From CAJBVW01 sp964457335 (GTDB taxonomy: Bacteria > Myxococcota_A > UBA796 > SXON01): 64,000 bases of DNA. The stretch lies in NCBI GenBank assembly GCA_964457335.1, contig CAYWGD010000003.1, positions 62,001-126,000 on the forward strand, in the 5' to 3' direction. The position numbers and the translations under genes are program-made. Under the pieces are notes generated by a model. That model searched no databases. It was not told the DNA's origin and saw only the letters and a list, made by a program, of their open reading frames with translations. Positions 42,790 to 51,208 of this stretch are shown piece after piece (position 1 is the first letter of the stretch; every line of letters begins with the position of its first letter).

Positions 42790-45700
42790 CGCTCCTCCTC
42801 CTCGCGGCGTGCAGCCGGGACATCCCGGACGTGTCCGAGGCCGCGCTCAGCTTCGAGGCGCCCGCCTGGGGCGAGGTGCTCGCGGGGACCGCGGAGGTCC
42901 GGGTCACGGGCGGCGCGGACGGCTCCATCGCCGTCGAGGCCGAGGGCGAGCCGCTCGGCGAGGGCGCCGCCCCCCTCTCGCTGGCGTGGGACACGACCGC
43001 CGTCCTCGACGGCAACCACCGGCTCTCCGCCACCGCCGACGCCGCGGCCGCAGGCGCCGTGGACGTCTGGGTGCAAAACGGCGACCGCGACCTCGAGGAC
43101 GTGCGCTTCGTGCAGCCCTCGGACGGCGCGACGGTCTGCGGCACACTGCTGGTGGAGGCGTCCGTCGCCGAGGATGCCGAGGAGGTGACGTTCCTCCTCG
43201 ACGGCGCGGAGGAGGCGACGGTCTCGACCGCGCCCTGGCGCTGGGAGTGGCCCACGACCGCGGGCGCCCACCGGCTCCGCGCCCGCGCGCGCTTCGCCGA
43301 CGGCGACGTGGTCCAGCGCACCGTCGGCGTGACGGGCGCCGAGGAGGGGTGCTCCCCCGTCCCCGGCATCACGATCACGTCGCCCGCCCCCGGGTCCTGG
43401 ATCGCGGGCGACGTCCCCCTCGAGGCGGACCCCGGCGAAGGTGTCCGCGAGGTCGCGTGGTTCGTCGACGACGGGCTCTACGCGCGCGTCACGCAGGCGC
43501 CCTGGTCGGTGGACTGGGACACGTCGGCCTTCGCCGAGGGCGCCCACCACGTCCGGGTGGTGGCGTCCGGCGCGGACGCCGAGGGGCGGGCGGAGGTGCG
43601 CGTCGGCATCGACCGGACGCCCCCGACCGTGGACGACCTCACGCCCGTCGAGGGCGCCGTCGTCTCCGGCACGGTGACGCTCGGCGCCGTGGTGGGCGAC
43701 GCGCAGGGCGTGGCCGGCGTGGACGTGTCCGTCGACGGCACGGTCCTCTGCTCGCTCGTGGCGGAGCCCTACACCTGCGTCTGGGACACGGGCGGCGCGC
43801 CCGCCGGGCAGCACGTCGTCGGCTGGAGCGTGGTCGACCGCGCGGGGAACCGGGCGGAGGCCGCCGCCACCGTGACCGTCGACAACCCGCCGACCGTCGC
43901 CTGGTCGTCGCCGTCGAGCGGCGCCACGGTGTCGGGCGTGGTGCTCCTCGACGTCGCGATCGGGGACGACCAGGGGATCGCGAGCTCCGCGCTCCGCGTG
44001 GACGACACGACGGTCGAGGCCACGTGGGACACCTGCGCCGCGGCCCCGGGCGCGCACACGCTCACGGCCGAGGCCACGGACCTCGGGGGGCAGGTCACGA
44101 GCGCGTCGATCGACGTGGTGGTCGACCAGCCCTTCGAGATCACGCTCGCGGCCGACACCGTGCTCGTGCCGGGCGCCACGCTCGGGGCGTGGACGACCGA
44201 CGACCATGTCGTCGCGCGGGTGGACTGGGACATCGACGGCGTGCGGGTCGCGAGCGCGCTCGCGGGCGCGGCGGACTCCGCCTGCGGCCTCCCGTGCCCG
44301 GAGTTGTGCCTCTCCTGGTCGGGCGAGGCCTCGCTCGCCGGGGTGGCCGACGGGCCCGGGGTGCTCACCGTCACCGCCGTGGACGCGACGGGCGCCGTGG
44401 TGACCGCCACGGCGGCCGTGGAGGTGCTGCTCGACGCCGACCTCGACGGCTACGTCACGTCGGTCGCCGGCGGGGACGACTGCGACGACGCCGCGGCCGA
44501 CGTCCACCCGGGCGCGGCCGAGGCCTGCGACGGCGTCGACCAGGACTGCGACGGCGGGGTGGACGAGGACTTCGACGCCGACGGCGACGGGCACCTCGAC
44601 GCCGACGCCTGCGCCGGCGGGGACGACTGCGACGACAGCGACGCCACCGTCTCCCCCAGCGTCGCGGAGGACGCCTGCGACGGGCGCGACGAGGACTGCG
44701 ACGGCTGGACCGACTACGGCTCCACCCCGGGCGGCGGCACCGCGACGCTCGGCGCCGGGGTCTCCGCGGAGGCGGTCGAGGACAACCTCTTCGGCAACGT
44801 CGTCTCGGTCGACGAGGACAGCCTGCTCACCGAGCTCGCGATGTACCTCGACCCCGCGGGCGGGACCGACACGACGCTGGTCGTGTTCGAGTCCACCGGG
44901 CTGTCGGTGTGGAGCCGAACGGCGACCGCGGAGCTCGTCGGGGACGGGGCCGTCGGCTGGTACACCGCCGAGGGCCTCGCGATCCCGCTCCTGTCGAGCC
45001 GGTCCTACCTGCTCGCGGTCGAGGTGGACGGGACCTCCGACGTGTACATCGACCCCGCGGCGGCCTTCGCGAGCGACGCCGGGGTGACCCCCGCCGGCGC
45101 GATCGAGGCCTCCCTCGCGGCCGGCGAGCTCGGGGACGACCCGCTGCTCGCCGATCCCGACCCCGCCCGCCTCGCGTGGCAGCTCGTCACGGTGGCGGTG
45201 ATCGACGCGGACGACCGCGACGCGGACGCCGACGGCGTGAGCGCCCGGTGCGGGGACTGCGACGACGCCGACGCCGGCGTGCTCCCCGGCGCGGTCGAGG
45301 CCTGTGACGGCGAGGACGGGGACTGCAGCGGCAGCGCCGCCGACGAGGCCGACGCGGACGGCGACGGCTGGCGCCTGTGCGACGCGGACTGCGACGACGC
45401 CGACGCGGCGGCGTGGCCCGGCGCCTCCGAGGCCTGCGACGGCATCGACCAGGACTGCGACGGCAGCGCCGCCGGCGAGGAGGACGCGGACGCCGACGGC
45501 ATCCGCGTGTGCGACGCCGACTGCGACGACACGGATCCCGCCGTCGGGTCGGAGGCGTACTACGCGGACGCCGACGGGGACGGCTTCGGGGACCCCGCGA
45601 TCCCGGCGACCACGTGCCCGGCGCCCGCCGGGTACGTCGCCGACGCGACCGATTGCGACGACGCCGACGCGACGGTGTACACCGGCGCCGCCGAGGCCTG

Positions 45701-47204
45701 CGACGGCGTGGACGACGACTGCGACGGGGAGGTCGACGAGGGCTGGGACGCCGACGGCGACGGCTGGCCCTCGTGCGAGGACTGCGACGACGCGGACCCG
45801 GACGTCCGGCCCGACGCCGAGGAGGTGTGCGGAGACGCGGTGGACGACGACTGCGACGGCGTCGCGGCGGGCTGCCGGCTCGAGGCGGACACGACGGTGG
45901 CCGACGCCACGGCCGTGCTCGTGGGAGAGGACGCCAGCGACTACGCCGGCTACGAGCTGGCCCTCGGCGAGGACCTCGACGGCGACGGCTACGCCGACAT
46001 CGTCCTGTCGGCGCCCAACGACGACGACGGCGGCACGGACGCGGGCGCGTTCTACGTCGTGCGCGGCCCGGTGACCGGGTCCCTCGATCTCTCCGCCGCG
46101 GACGCCAAGCGCTCCACCGGCACGGCCGGGATGGGCGACTACGTCCCGCTCGCGGTGGGCGGCGACCTCGACGGGGACGGCGTCCCGGACATCCTCCTCG
46201 GGACGCCGGCGATGGCCACCGGCGGCCGGGACGCGGGCGGGGCCCTCGCCTGGTCGGGCGACCTCGCCGGGACCGGCGACGACGCCGACGCCTTCGTCAC
46301 CTTCGTCGGCGAGGACGCCTACCACTACGCCGGCATCACGGTGGCGATGGCGGACCTCGACGGGGACGGCGCCACGGAGGCGCTGATGGGGAGCGGCCGG
46401 TCGGGGGGGTACACCTACGTCTTCTCCGCGCCCGTCACCGGCACCCTCGACCTCTCGGCCTACGACGGGGTGTTCGTCGGAGAGGACTCCAGCGACTACG
46501 CCGGGTACGGCCTCTGCCGGGCGGGGGACGTCGACGGCGACGGCCTCGACGACCTCTTCATCGGCGCGCCGGGCGACGACGACACGTACTTCAACGGCGG
46601 GGCGGTGTACCTCGTCCTGGGCGGGCCGATCGGGACGCTCGACCTCTCGGCTGCCGAGGCCAAGCTCCTCGGCGAGGATTCCAGCGACGGCATCGGGCGC
46701 CGCATCGCGGGCCCGGGGGACATCGACGGCGACGGCCTCGACGATCTCCTCGTCGGGGACTCGAACGACGGCGACGGCGGCACCGGCGCGGGCGCGGCCT
46801 GGGTCGTGCTGGCCCCGATGTCGGGCTCGTCGTCGTTGACCGCGGCGGACGCGAAGCTCCTCGGCGTGGCGTCCTCTTCCGCGGGGTACGACGTGGCCGG
46901 GCCCGGCGACCTCGACGGCGACGGCTTCGCCGAGCTCCTGATCGGGGCGAACGGGGCGGACGTCGCGGCGAGCGGCGCGGGTGGCGCCTGGCTCGTGTAC
47001 GGGCCCGTCGCCGGGTCGGGCGACCTCGCCGACGCGGGCGTGTTCGTCTCGGGCGCCGCGTCGAGCGACGGGGTCGGCAACGCGGTGGCGGGCGCCGGCG
47101 ACGTGGACGGGGACGGCACGCCGGACTTCCTCGTCGCGGGCACCGGCGTGGACACCGGCGGCTCCTCGGCGGGCGCCGTCTACCTGTTCGGGGGGGCGTT
47201 CTGA
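42786..47204 (+). CDS. large lipoprotein: Ig-like, MopE, jelly-roll-like, MopE, FG-GAP (cluster gene 3)
   Basis: 1472 residues. The signal is remarkably short: VTLLLLAAC (Cys9), from a GTG that overlaps the previous stop. Residues 20-545 are about five to six bacterial Ig-like modules (VEVRVTG..., FVQPSDGATVCGTLLVEASV, VTLGAVVGDAQGVAGVDVSVDG). MopE-type repeats occupy 548-650. A non-repeat segment (651-805, ELAMYLDPAGGTDTTLVVFES, GWYTAEGLAIPLLSSRSYLLAVE) looks like a jelly-roll carbohydrate-binding or anchor module. More MopE repeats (815-1050) precede seven FG-GAP repeats (1058-1472). The architecture equals gene 4, so the two are paralogues. One-base overlap with gene 4 (TGATG). A surface adhesin is the likeliest role. 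Confidence 0.82.
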   Translation: MTLLLLAACSRDIPDVSEAALSFEAPAWGEVLAGTAEVRVTGGADGSIAVEAEGEPLGEGAAPLSLAWDTTAVLDGNHRLSATADAAAAGAVDVWVQNGDRDLEDVRFVQPSDGATVCGTLLVEASVAEDAEEVTFLLDGAEEATVSTAPWRWEWPTTAGAHRLRARARFADGDVVQRTVGVTGAEEGCSPVPGITITSPAPGSWIAGDVPLEADPGEGVREVAWFVDDGLYARVTQAPWSVDWDTSAFAEGAHHVRVVASGADAEGRAEVRVGIDRTPPTVDDLTPVEGAVVSGTVTLGAVVGDAQGVAGVDVSVDGTVLCSLVAEPYTCVWDTGGAPAGQHVVGWSVVDRAGNRAEAAATVTVDNPPTVAWSSPSSGATVSGVVLLDVAIGDDQGIASSALRVDDTTVEATWDTCAAAPGAHTLTAEATDLGGQVTSASIDVVVDQPFEITLAADTVLVPGATLGAWTTDDHVVARVDWDIDGVRVASALAGAADSACGLPCPELCLSWSGEASLAGVADGPGVLTVTAVDATGAVVTATAAVEVLLDADLDGYVTSVAGGDDCDDAAADVHPGAAEACDGVDQDCDGGVDEDFDADGDGHLDADACAGGDDCDDSDATVSPSVAEDACDGRDEDCDGWTDYGSTPGGGTATLGAGVSAEAVEDNLFGNVVSVDEDSLLTELAMYLDPAGGTDTTLVVFESTGLSVWSRTATAELVGDGAVGWYTAEGLAIPLLSSRSYLLAVEVDGTSDVYIDPAAAFASDAGVTPAGAIEASLAAGELGDDPLLADPDPARLAWQLVTVAVIDADDRDADADGVSARCGDCDDADAGVLPGAVEACDGEDGDCSGSAADEADADGDGWRLCDADCDDADAAAWPGASEACDGIDQDCDGSAAGEEDADADGIRVCDADCDDTDPAVGSEAYYADADGDGFGDPAIPATTCPAPAGYVADATDCDDADATVYTGAAEACDGVDDDCDGEVDEGWDADGDGWPSCEDCDDADPDVRPDAEEVCGDAVDDDCDGVAAGCRLEADTTVADATAVLVGEDASDYAGYELALGEDLDGDGYADIVLSAPNDDDGGTDAGAFYVVRGPVTGSLDLSAADAKRSTGTAGMGDYVPLAVGGDLDGDGVPDILLGTPAMATGGRDAGGALAWSGDLAGTGDDADAFVTFVGEDAYHYAGITVAMADLDGDGATEALMGSGRSGGYTYVFSAPVTGTLDLSAYDGVFVGEDSSDYAGYGLCRAGDVDGDGLDDLFIGAPGDDDTYFNGGAVYLVLGGPIGTLDLSAAEAKLLGEDSSDGIGRRIAGPGDIDGDGLDDLLVGDSNDGDGGTGAGAAWVVLAPMSGSSSLTAADAKLLGVASSSAGYDVAGPGDLDGDGFAELLIGANGADVAASGAGGAWLVYGPVAGSGDLADAGVFVSGAASSDGVGNAVAGAGDVDGDGTPDFLVAGTGVDTGGSSAGAVYLFGGAF

Positions 47205-50200
47205 TGTTCCTGCTCCTCGCCTGCGCGGACGTGTCGCGACTGCCCGACACCGTCGAGCTCGCCGGTCTCGACGAGACGGTCTCGGGCGGCGTGACGCTCA
47301 CGGCCGACGCGGGCGAGGCGAAGTCGGTCGTCTTCGAGGTCGACGGCGTGGAGGTCGGGGGGCGCACGTCCGGCGACTGGAGCGTGGAGTGGGACACCCG
47401 CCGGTGGGACGACGGCGACCACGTCGTGACCGTGCGCGCACGCGACGGGCGCGGAGGCGAGCGCACCGACACGGCCGCGGTGTGGGTGTCGAACCACGGC
47501 AGCGCGCCGGGCGACACGCGGTTCGTGAACCCCGCCGAAGGCGAGACGGTGTGTGGCGAGGTCCCGCTGGAGGCCTTCGCGGAGGGCCCGGTGACCTTCT
47601 CGGTGGACGGGGGCGATCGCGCCGTCGCCGACGGGCTGCCGCGCCGCTGGACGCTCGACGCGGGCGGGCTCGCCGAGGGGACGCACACCCTCGGGGCGAC
47701 CTGGTTCGCCGCCGACGGCGGGCGCGTGACCACCCGACGGGAGATCCGGGTGGAGCCGCGCGCCGCCTGCGACCCGCCGCCCGTCGTGACGTTGTCGACG
47801 CCCGGCTACGACGCCTACGCGCCGGGGGACCTCGCCCTCGTCGCGGAGGTCTCCGACGCGGGCGGCGTCGTGCGGGTGGAGTTCCTGGTGGACGGCGAGC
47901 CGCTCGTGGTCGACGAGGCCGCGCCGTTCACCACCACCTGGGGGGACGCGCCCACCGGGCTCCACACGGTCGCGGCGGTGGCCACCGACACGGCGGGGCA
48001 GGCCTCGCGCACCGAGGCGCGGGTGTGGGTGGACGGCCAGGCGCCCCGGGTGACGCTGGAGGTCCCCGGCGACGAGGCCTGGCTCTCCGGCGTCGTGGAG
48101 GTCGTGGCCACCGTCGAGGAGGACCTCGCGCTGGAGGGCGCGTGGCTCTCCGTGGACGGCGAGCTCGTCGCGGAGCTCGGCGCGGGCGAGACCACCTGGA
48201 GCTGGGACACCGCGGGCTGGGCGTGGGGCGACCACGTCGTGGAGGCGGTCGCGGTCGATCGGGCGGGGCACACGGACGCGGCGCTGGTCGAGGTGGCGAT
48301 CGACAACCCCGCCGTCGTCACCCTGCTCTCCCCGGGCGACGGCCCCGCCGTGAACGACGTGATCGTGGTGGAGGCGGAGGCGACCGACGATCGGGCGCTC
48401 GCGTCGCTCTCGTTGTGGGTGGACGGCGAGCTGCTCGCGGAGGGCGGGACCGCCACGTGGGACACCTGCTCCGCGCGGCCCGGCGTGCATGCGGTCCATG
48501 CGGACGCGGTCGACGACGCCGGCCAGATCGCGACGGACGTGGCCCGGGTGCGCGTGGAGCGCCCGCCCGAGGTGGCGCTCGTGGAGCCGCCCGCCGAGCT
48601 CGACGTGACGACGCACGCGGCCGCGTGGGTGCGCTCCGACCGCCCCGTCGCCAGCGTGCGCTGGGACGTCGACGGCGCGCCGATCGGGGGCGTGTCCGCG
48701 CCGCGGAACGGGCTCCCCGGCCCCTGCCCGCTCCGCTGCGCGGATCGCTGCCGCGGGTGGGCGGCCGCGCTCGACGCGACCGGGCTCTCGGAGGGAGAGC
48801 ACGTCGTCACCGTCACGGTGACGGACACCGCGGGCGAGGCGGCCTCCGCATCGTTCACCGCCCACCTCTCCCACGATCGCGACGGTGACGGCGCAGCCGA
48901 CCAGGCGTTCGGGGGCGCGGACTGCGACGACGCCGACCCGGACGTGGTCCCGGGCGCCGTCGAGCGCTGCGACGGCGTGGACGACGACTGCGACGGGGCG
49001 GTCGACGAGGGCTTCGACCTCGACGGGGACGGCGCCTTCGACGACGCGCTCTGCCCGGCCGGCGACGACTGCGACGACGCCGACGCGACGGTGAACCCGA
49101 ACGCCGCCGAGACCTGCGACGGCGTCGACAACGACTGCGACGGCGGCGTCGACGTCTCGCAGGGGCCGGCGCTGCTCGCGTTCGGGGATCGCGCCAACCG
49201 GGCGGAGGATCTCGGGGCGGTGGCCGCGAACGTCTACACGGTGGAGCGCACCGTGACGCTCACGTCGGTCTCCGTGTACGTGGACCCGGGCGGCGCGGCG
49301 GACCTCGTGTTCCGCGTCTACGAGCACGGCACCGGGACCGTGTACACGCCCTACGCCGCCAGCGAGCCGGTGTCGGTGAGCGGGGGGCCCGGGTGGTACT
49401 CGTCCCCGGAGCTGGACGTGACGCTCGCGGCCGGCGGCGAGTACGCGATCGGCATCGAGCGCGAGACGGTGGTGGCCGACTCCTACGGGTCCGGCGGCCA
49501 CGAGCGGGGCGGGCTCGACGCGGGCGGCGCGGTGTGGGGCGAGCCGGACGGCGACGGGGTGCTCGTGGACGCCGCCAGCGGCAGCGTGGTGTTCGCCCAG
49601 CGCCTCCGCGTCGTGACGATCCAGGACCGCGACGGCGACGCCGACGGCGAGACGCCCTTCTGCGGCGACTGCGACGACGGCGACGCGGCGGTCGGCTCGT
49701 GGGTCGCCGAGGTGTGCAACGGCGTCGACGACGACTGCGACGGGACGGTCGACGCCGAGTTCGACGCCGACGCGGACGGGTGGGGGAGCTGCCTCGAGTG
49801 CGACGACGCGGACGCGGCCGCGAACCCCGGCGCCACCGAGGTCTGCGGCGACGCCATCGACGAGGACTGCGACGGCTACGCGCCCCGCTGCGAGGCGACG
49901 AGCGCGGAGGTGCCCCTCGCGGACGCGCAGGCCACGCTTCCGGGCGTGGCGGGGAGCGACGGCGCGGGCGGCGCGGTCGCGGGCGGGGGCGACCTCGACG
50001 GCGACGGGTACGCCGACCTGCTCGTCGCCGCGCCGAGCGCGGACGACGGCGGCTCGCGGGCGGGCACGGTCTACCTCCTCCGGGGGCCGATCTCCGCGGG
50101 CGGCTCCCTCGCGGGCGCCGACGCGACCTGGTGGGGCGAGAGCGCCGGCGACGAGGCGGGCACGAGCCTGTCCGCCGCCGTGCTCGGCGTGGGCGGCCCG

Positions 50201-51208
50201 TCGGGCGCCGACCTCGACGGCGACGCAATCGACGACGCCGTGGCGGGCGCGCCGGGGGACGACGACGGCGGCTCCAACGCCGGGGCCGTGTACGTGTTCG
50301 GCGCCGGCGGAGGCGGGCTCGCGGGCGCCGCGGCGAAGCTCGTCGGGCCGGATGCGTACGCCGGCGTGGGCGCGACCGTGGCGCTCGGCGACCTCGACGG
50401 CGACGGCGTGACCGACGTCGCGGCCGGCGGCACCGACGTGGTGTGGGTGGCGCTCGGCCCGTTCGCCGGCACGGCGTCGCTGGTCGATCTCGAGGTGCCC
50501 GCCGAGGACGCGGGCGACGGGCTCGGCGCGGCGCTCGCCGTCGGGGACGTCGACGGGGACGGCATCGACGACCTCGTGTTCGGCGCGCCGGAGGCGGGCG
50601 GCACGGGGGCGGTCTACCTCCACGAGGGGCCGGTCTCCGCGGGGGTGCTGGACGACGCGGCGCTCGCGCTGGCCCGCGTGGACGGCGAGGCGAGCGGCGA
50701 CGAGGCGGGGGCGGCGGTGGCCTTCGCGGGGGACACCGACGGCGACGGCTACGGGGACGTGCTCGTCGGCGCGCCGGGCGCGGACCGCGGAGCCGGGCGC
50801 GTGTACCTGGTGGCGGGCCCCGCCACGCCCGCGACGCTCGCGGACGCCGTCGCGGAGCTCCGTGGCGACAGCGCGGGCGACGCGCTCGGGAGCGCCCTCG
50901 CCGGCGTCGGCGACGTGGACGGCGACGGCCTCTGCGACCTCCTGTCGGGCGCCCCCGGCGACGATCGCGGCGGGTCCGGCGCGGGCGCGGCCTGGCTCCT
51001 GTACGGCCCGACGCGGGGGGTGTCCCTGCTCGGCGCCGCCGGGACGGTGCTCGTGGGCGGGGCCGCGGACGACGGCGCGGGCGCGGCGCTCGCCGGCGTG
51101 GGCGACGTGGACGGCGACACCTACGCCGACCTGCTCGTGGGCGTGGCGGGGGACGACAGCGCCGCCTGGGACGCCGGCGCCGCGTACCTGTTCCTGGAGA
51201 TCCCATGA
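47204..51208 (+). CDS. large lipoprotein, paralogue of the previous gene (cluster gene 4)
   Basis: 1334 residues with MFLLLAC as the entire signal (Cys7), the shortest lipobox leader in the window. No upstream start codon in frame gives a longer one without running into gene 3. Residues 20-555: Ig-like modules (VTLTADAGEAKSVVFEVDGVEV, FVNPAEGETVCGEVPLEAF). 560-650: MopE repeats. 654-807: the same jelly-roll-like segment as gene 3 (VTLTSVSVYVDPGGAADLVFRVYEH, GWYSSPELDVTLAAGGEYAIGIE). 807-905: MopE repeats. 927-1334: seven FG-GAP repeats (AGGGDLDGDGYADLLVAAPSAD ... AGVGDVDGDTYADLLVG). The ATGA overlap with gene 5 signals coupled translation. Confidence 0.82.
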   Translation: MFLLLACADVSRLPDTVELAGLDETVSGGVTLTADAGEAKSVVFEVDGVEVGGRTSGDWSVEWDTRRWDDGDHVVTVRARDGRGGERTDTAAVWVSNHGSAPGDTRFVNPAEGETVCGEVPLEAFAEGPVTFSVDGGDRAVADGLPRRWTLDAGGLAEGTHTLGATWFAADGGRVTTRREIRVEPRAACDPPPVVTLSTPGYDAYAPGDLALVAEVSDAGGVVRVEFLVDGEPLVVDEAAPFTTTWGDAPTGLHTVAAVATDTAGQASRTEARVWVDGQAPRVTLEVPGDEAWLSGVVEVVATVEEDLALEGAWLSVDGELVAELGAGETTWSWDTAGWAWGDHVVEAVAVDRAGHTDAALVEVAIDNPAVVTLLSPGDGPAVNDVIVVEAEATDDRALASLSLWVDGELLAEGGTATWDTCSARPGVHAVHADAVDDAGQIATDVARVRVERPPEVALVEPPAELDVTTHAAAWVRSDRPVASVRWDVDGAPIGGVSAPRNGLPGPCPLRCADRCRGWAAALDATGLSEGEHVVTVTVTDTAGEAASASFTAHLSHDRDGDGAADQAFGGADCDDADPDVVPGAVERCDGVDDDCDGAVDEGFDLDGDGAFDDALCPAGDDCDDADATVNPNAAETCDGVDNDCDGGVDVSQGPALLAFGDRANRAEDLGAVAANVYTVERTVTLTSVSVYVDPGGAADLVFRVYEHGTGTVYTPYAASEPVSVSGGPGWYSSPELDVTLAAGGEYAIGIERETVVADSYGSGGHERGGLDAGGAVWGEPDGDGVLVDAASGSVVFAQRLRVVTIQDRDGDADGETPFCGDCDDGDAAVGSWVAEVCNGVDDDCDGTVDAEFDADADGWGSCLECDDADAAANPGATEVCGDAIDEDCDGYAPRCEATSAEVPLADAQATLPGVAGSDGAGGAVAGGGDLDGDGYADLLVAAPSADDGGSRAGTVYLLRGPISAGGSLAGADATWWGESAGDEAGTSLSAAVLGVGGPSGADLDGDAIDDAVAGAPGDDDGGSNAGAVYVFGAGGGGLAGAAAKLVGPDAYAGVGATVALGDLDGDGVTDVAAGGTDVVWVALGPFAGTASLVDLEVPAEDAGDGLGAALAVGDVDGDGIDDLVFGAPEAGGTGAVYLHEGPVSAGVLDDAALALARVDGEASGDEAGAAVAFAGDTDGDGYGDVLVGAPGADRGAGRVYLVAGPATPATLADAVAELRGDSAGDALGSALAGVGDVDGDGLCDLLSGAPGDDRGGSGAGAAWLLYGPTRGVSLLGAAGTVLVGGAADDGAGAALAGVGDVDGDTYADLLVGVAGDDSAAWDAGAAYLFLEIP

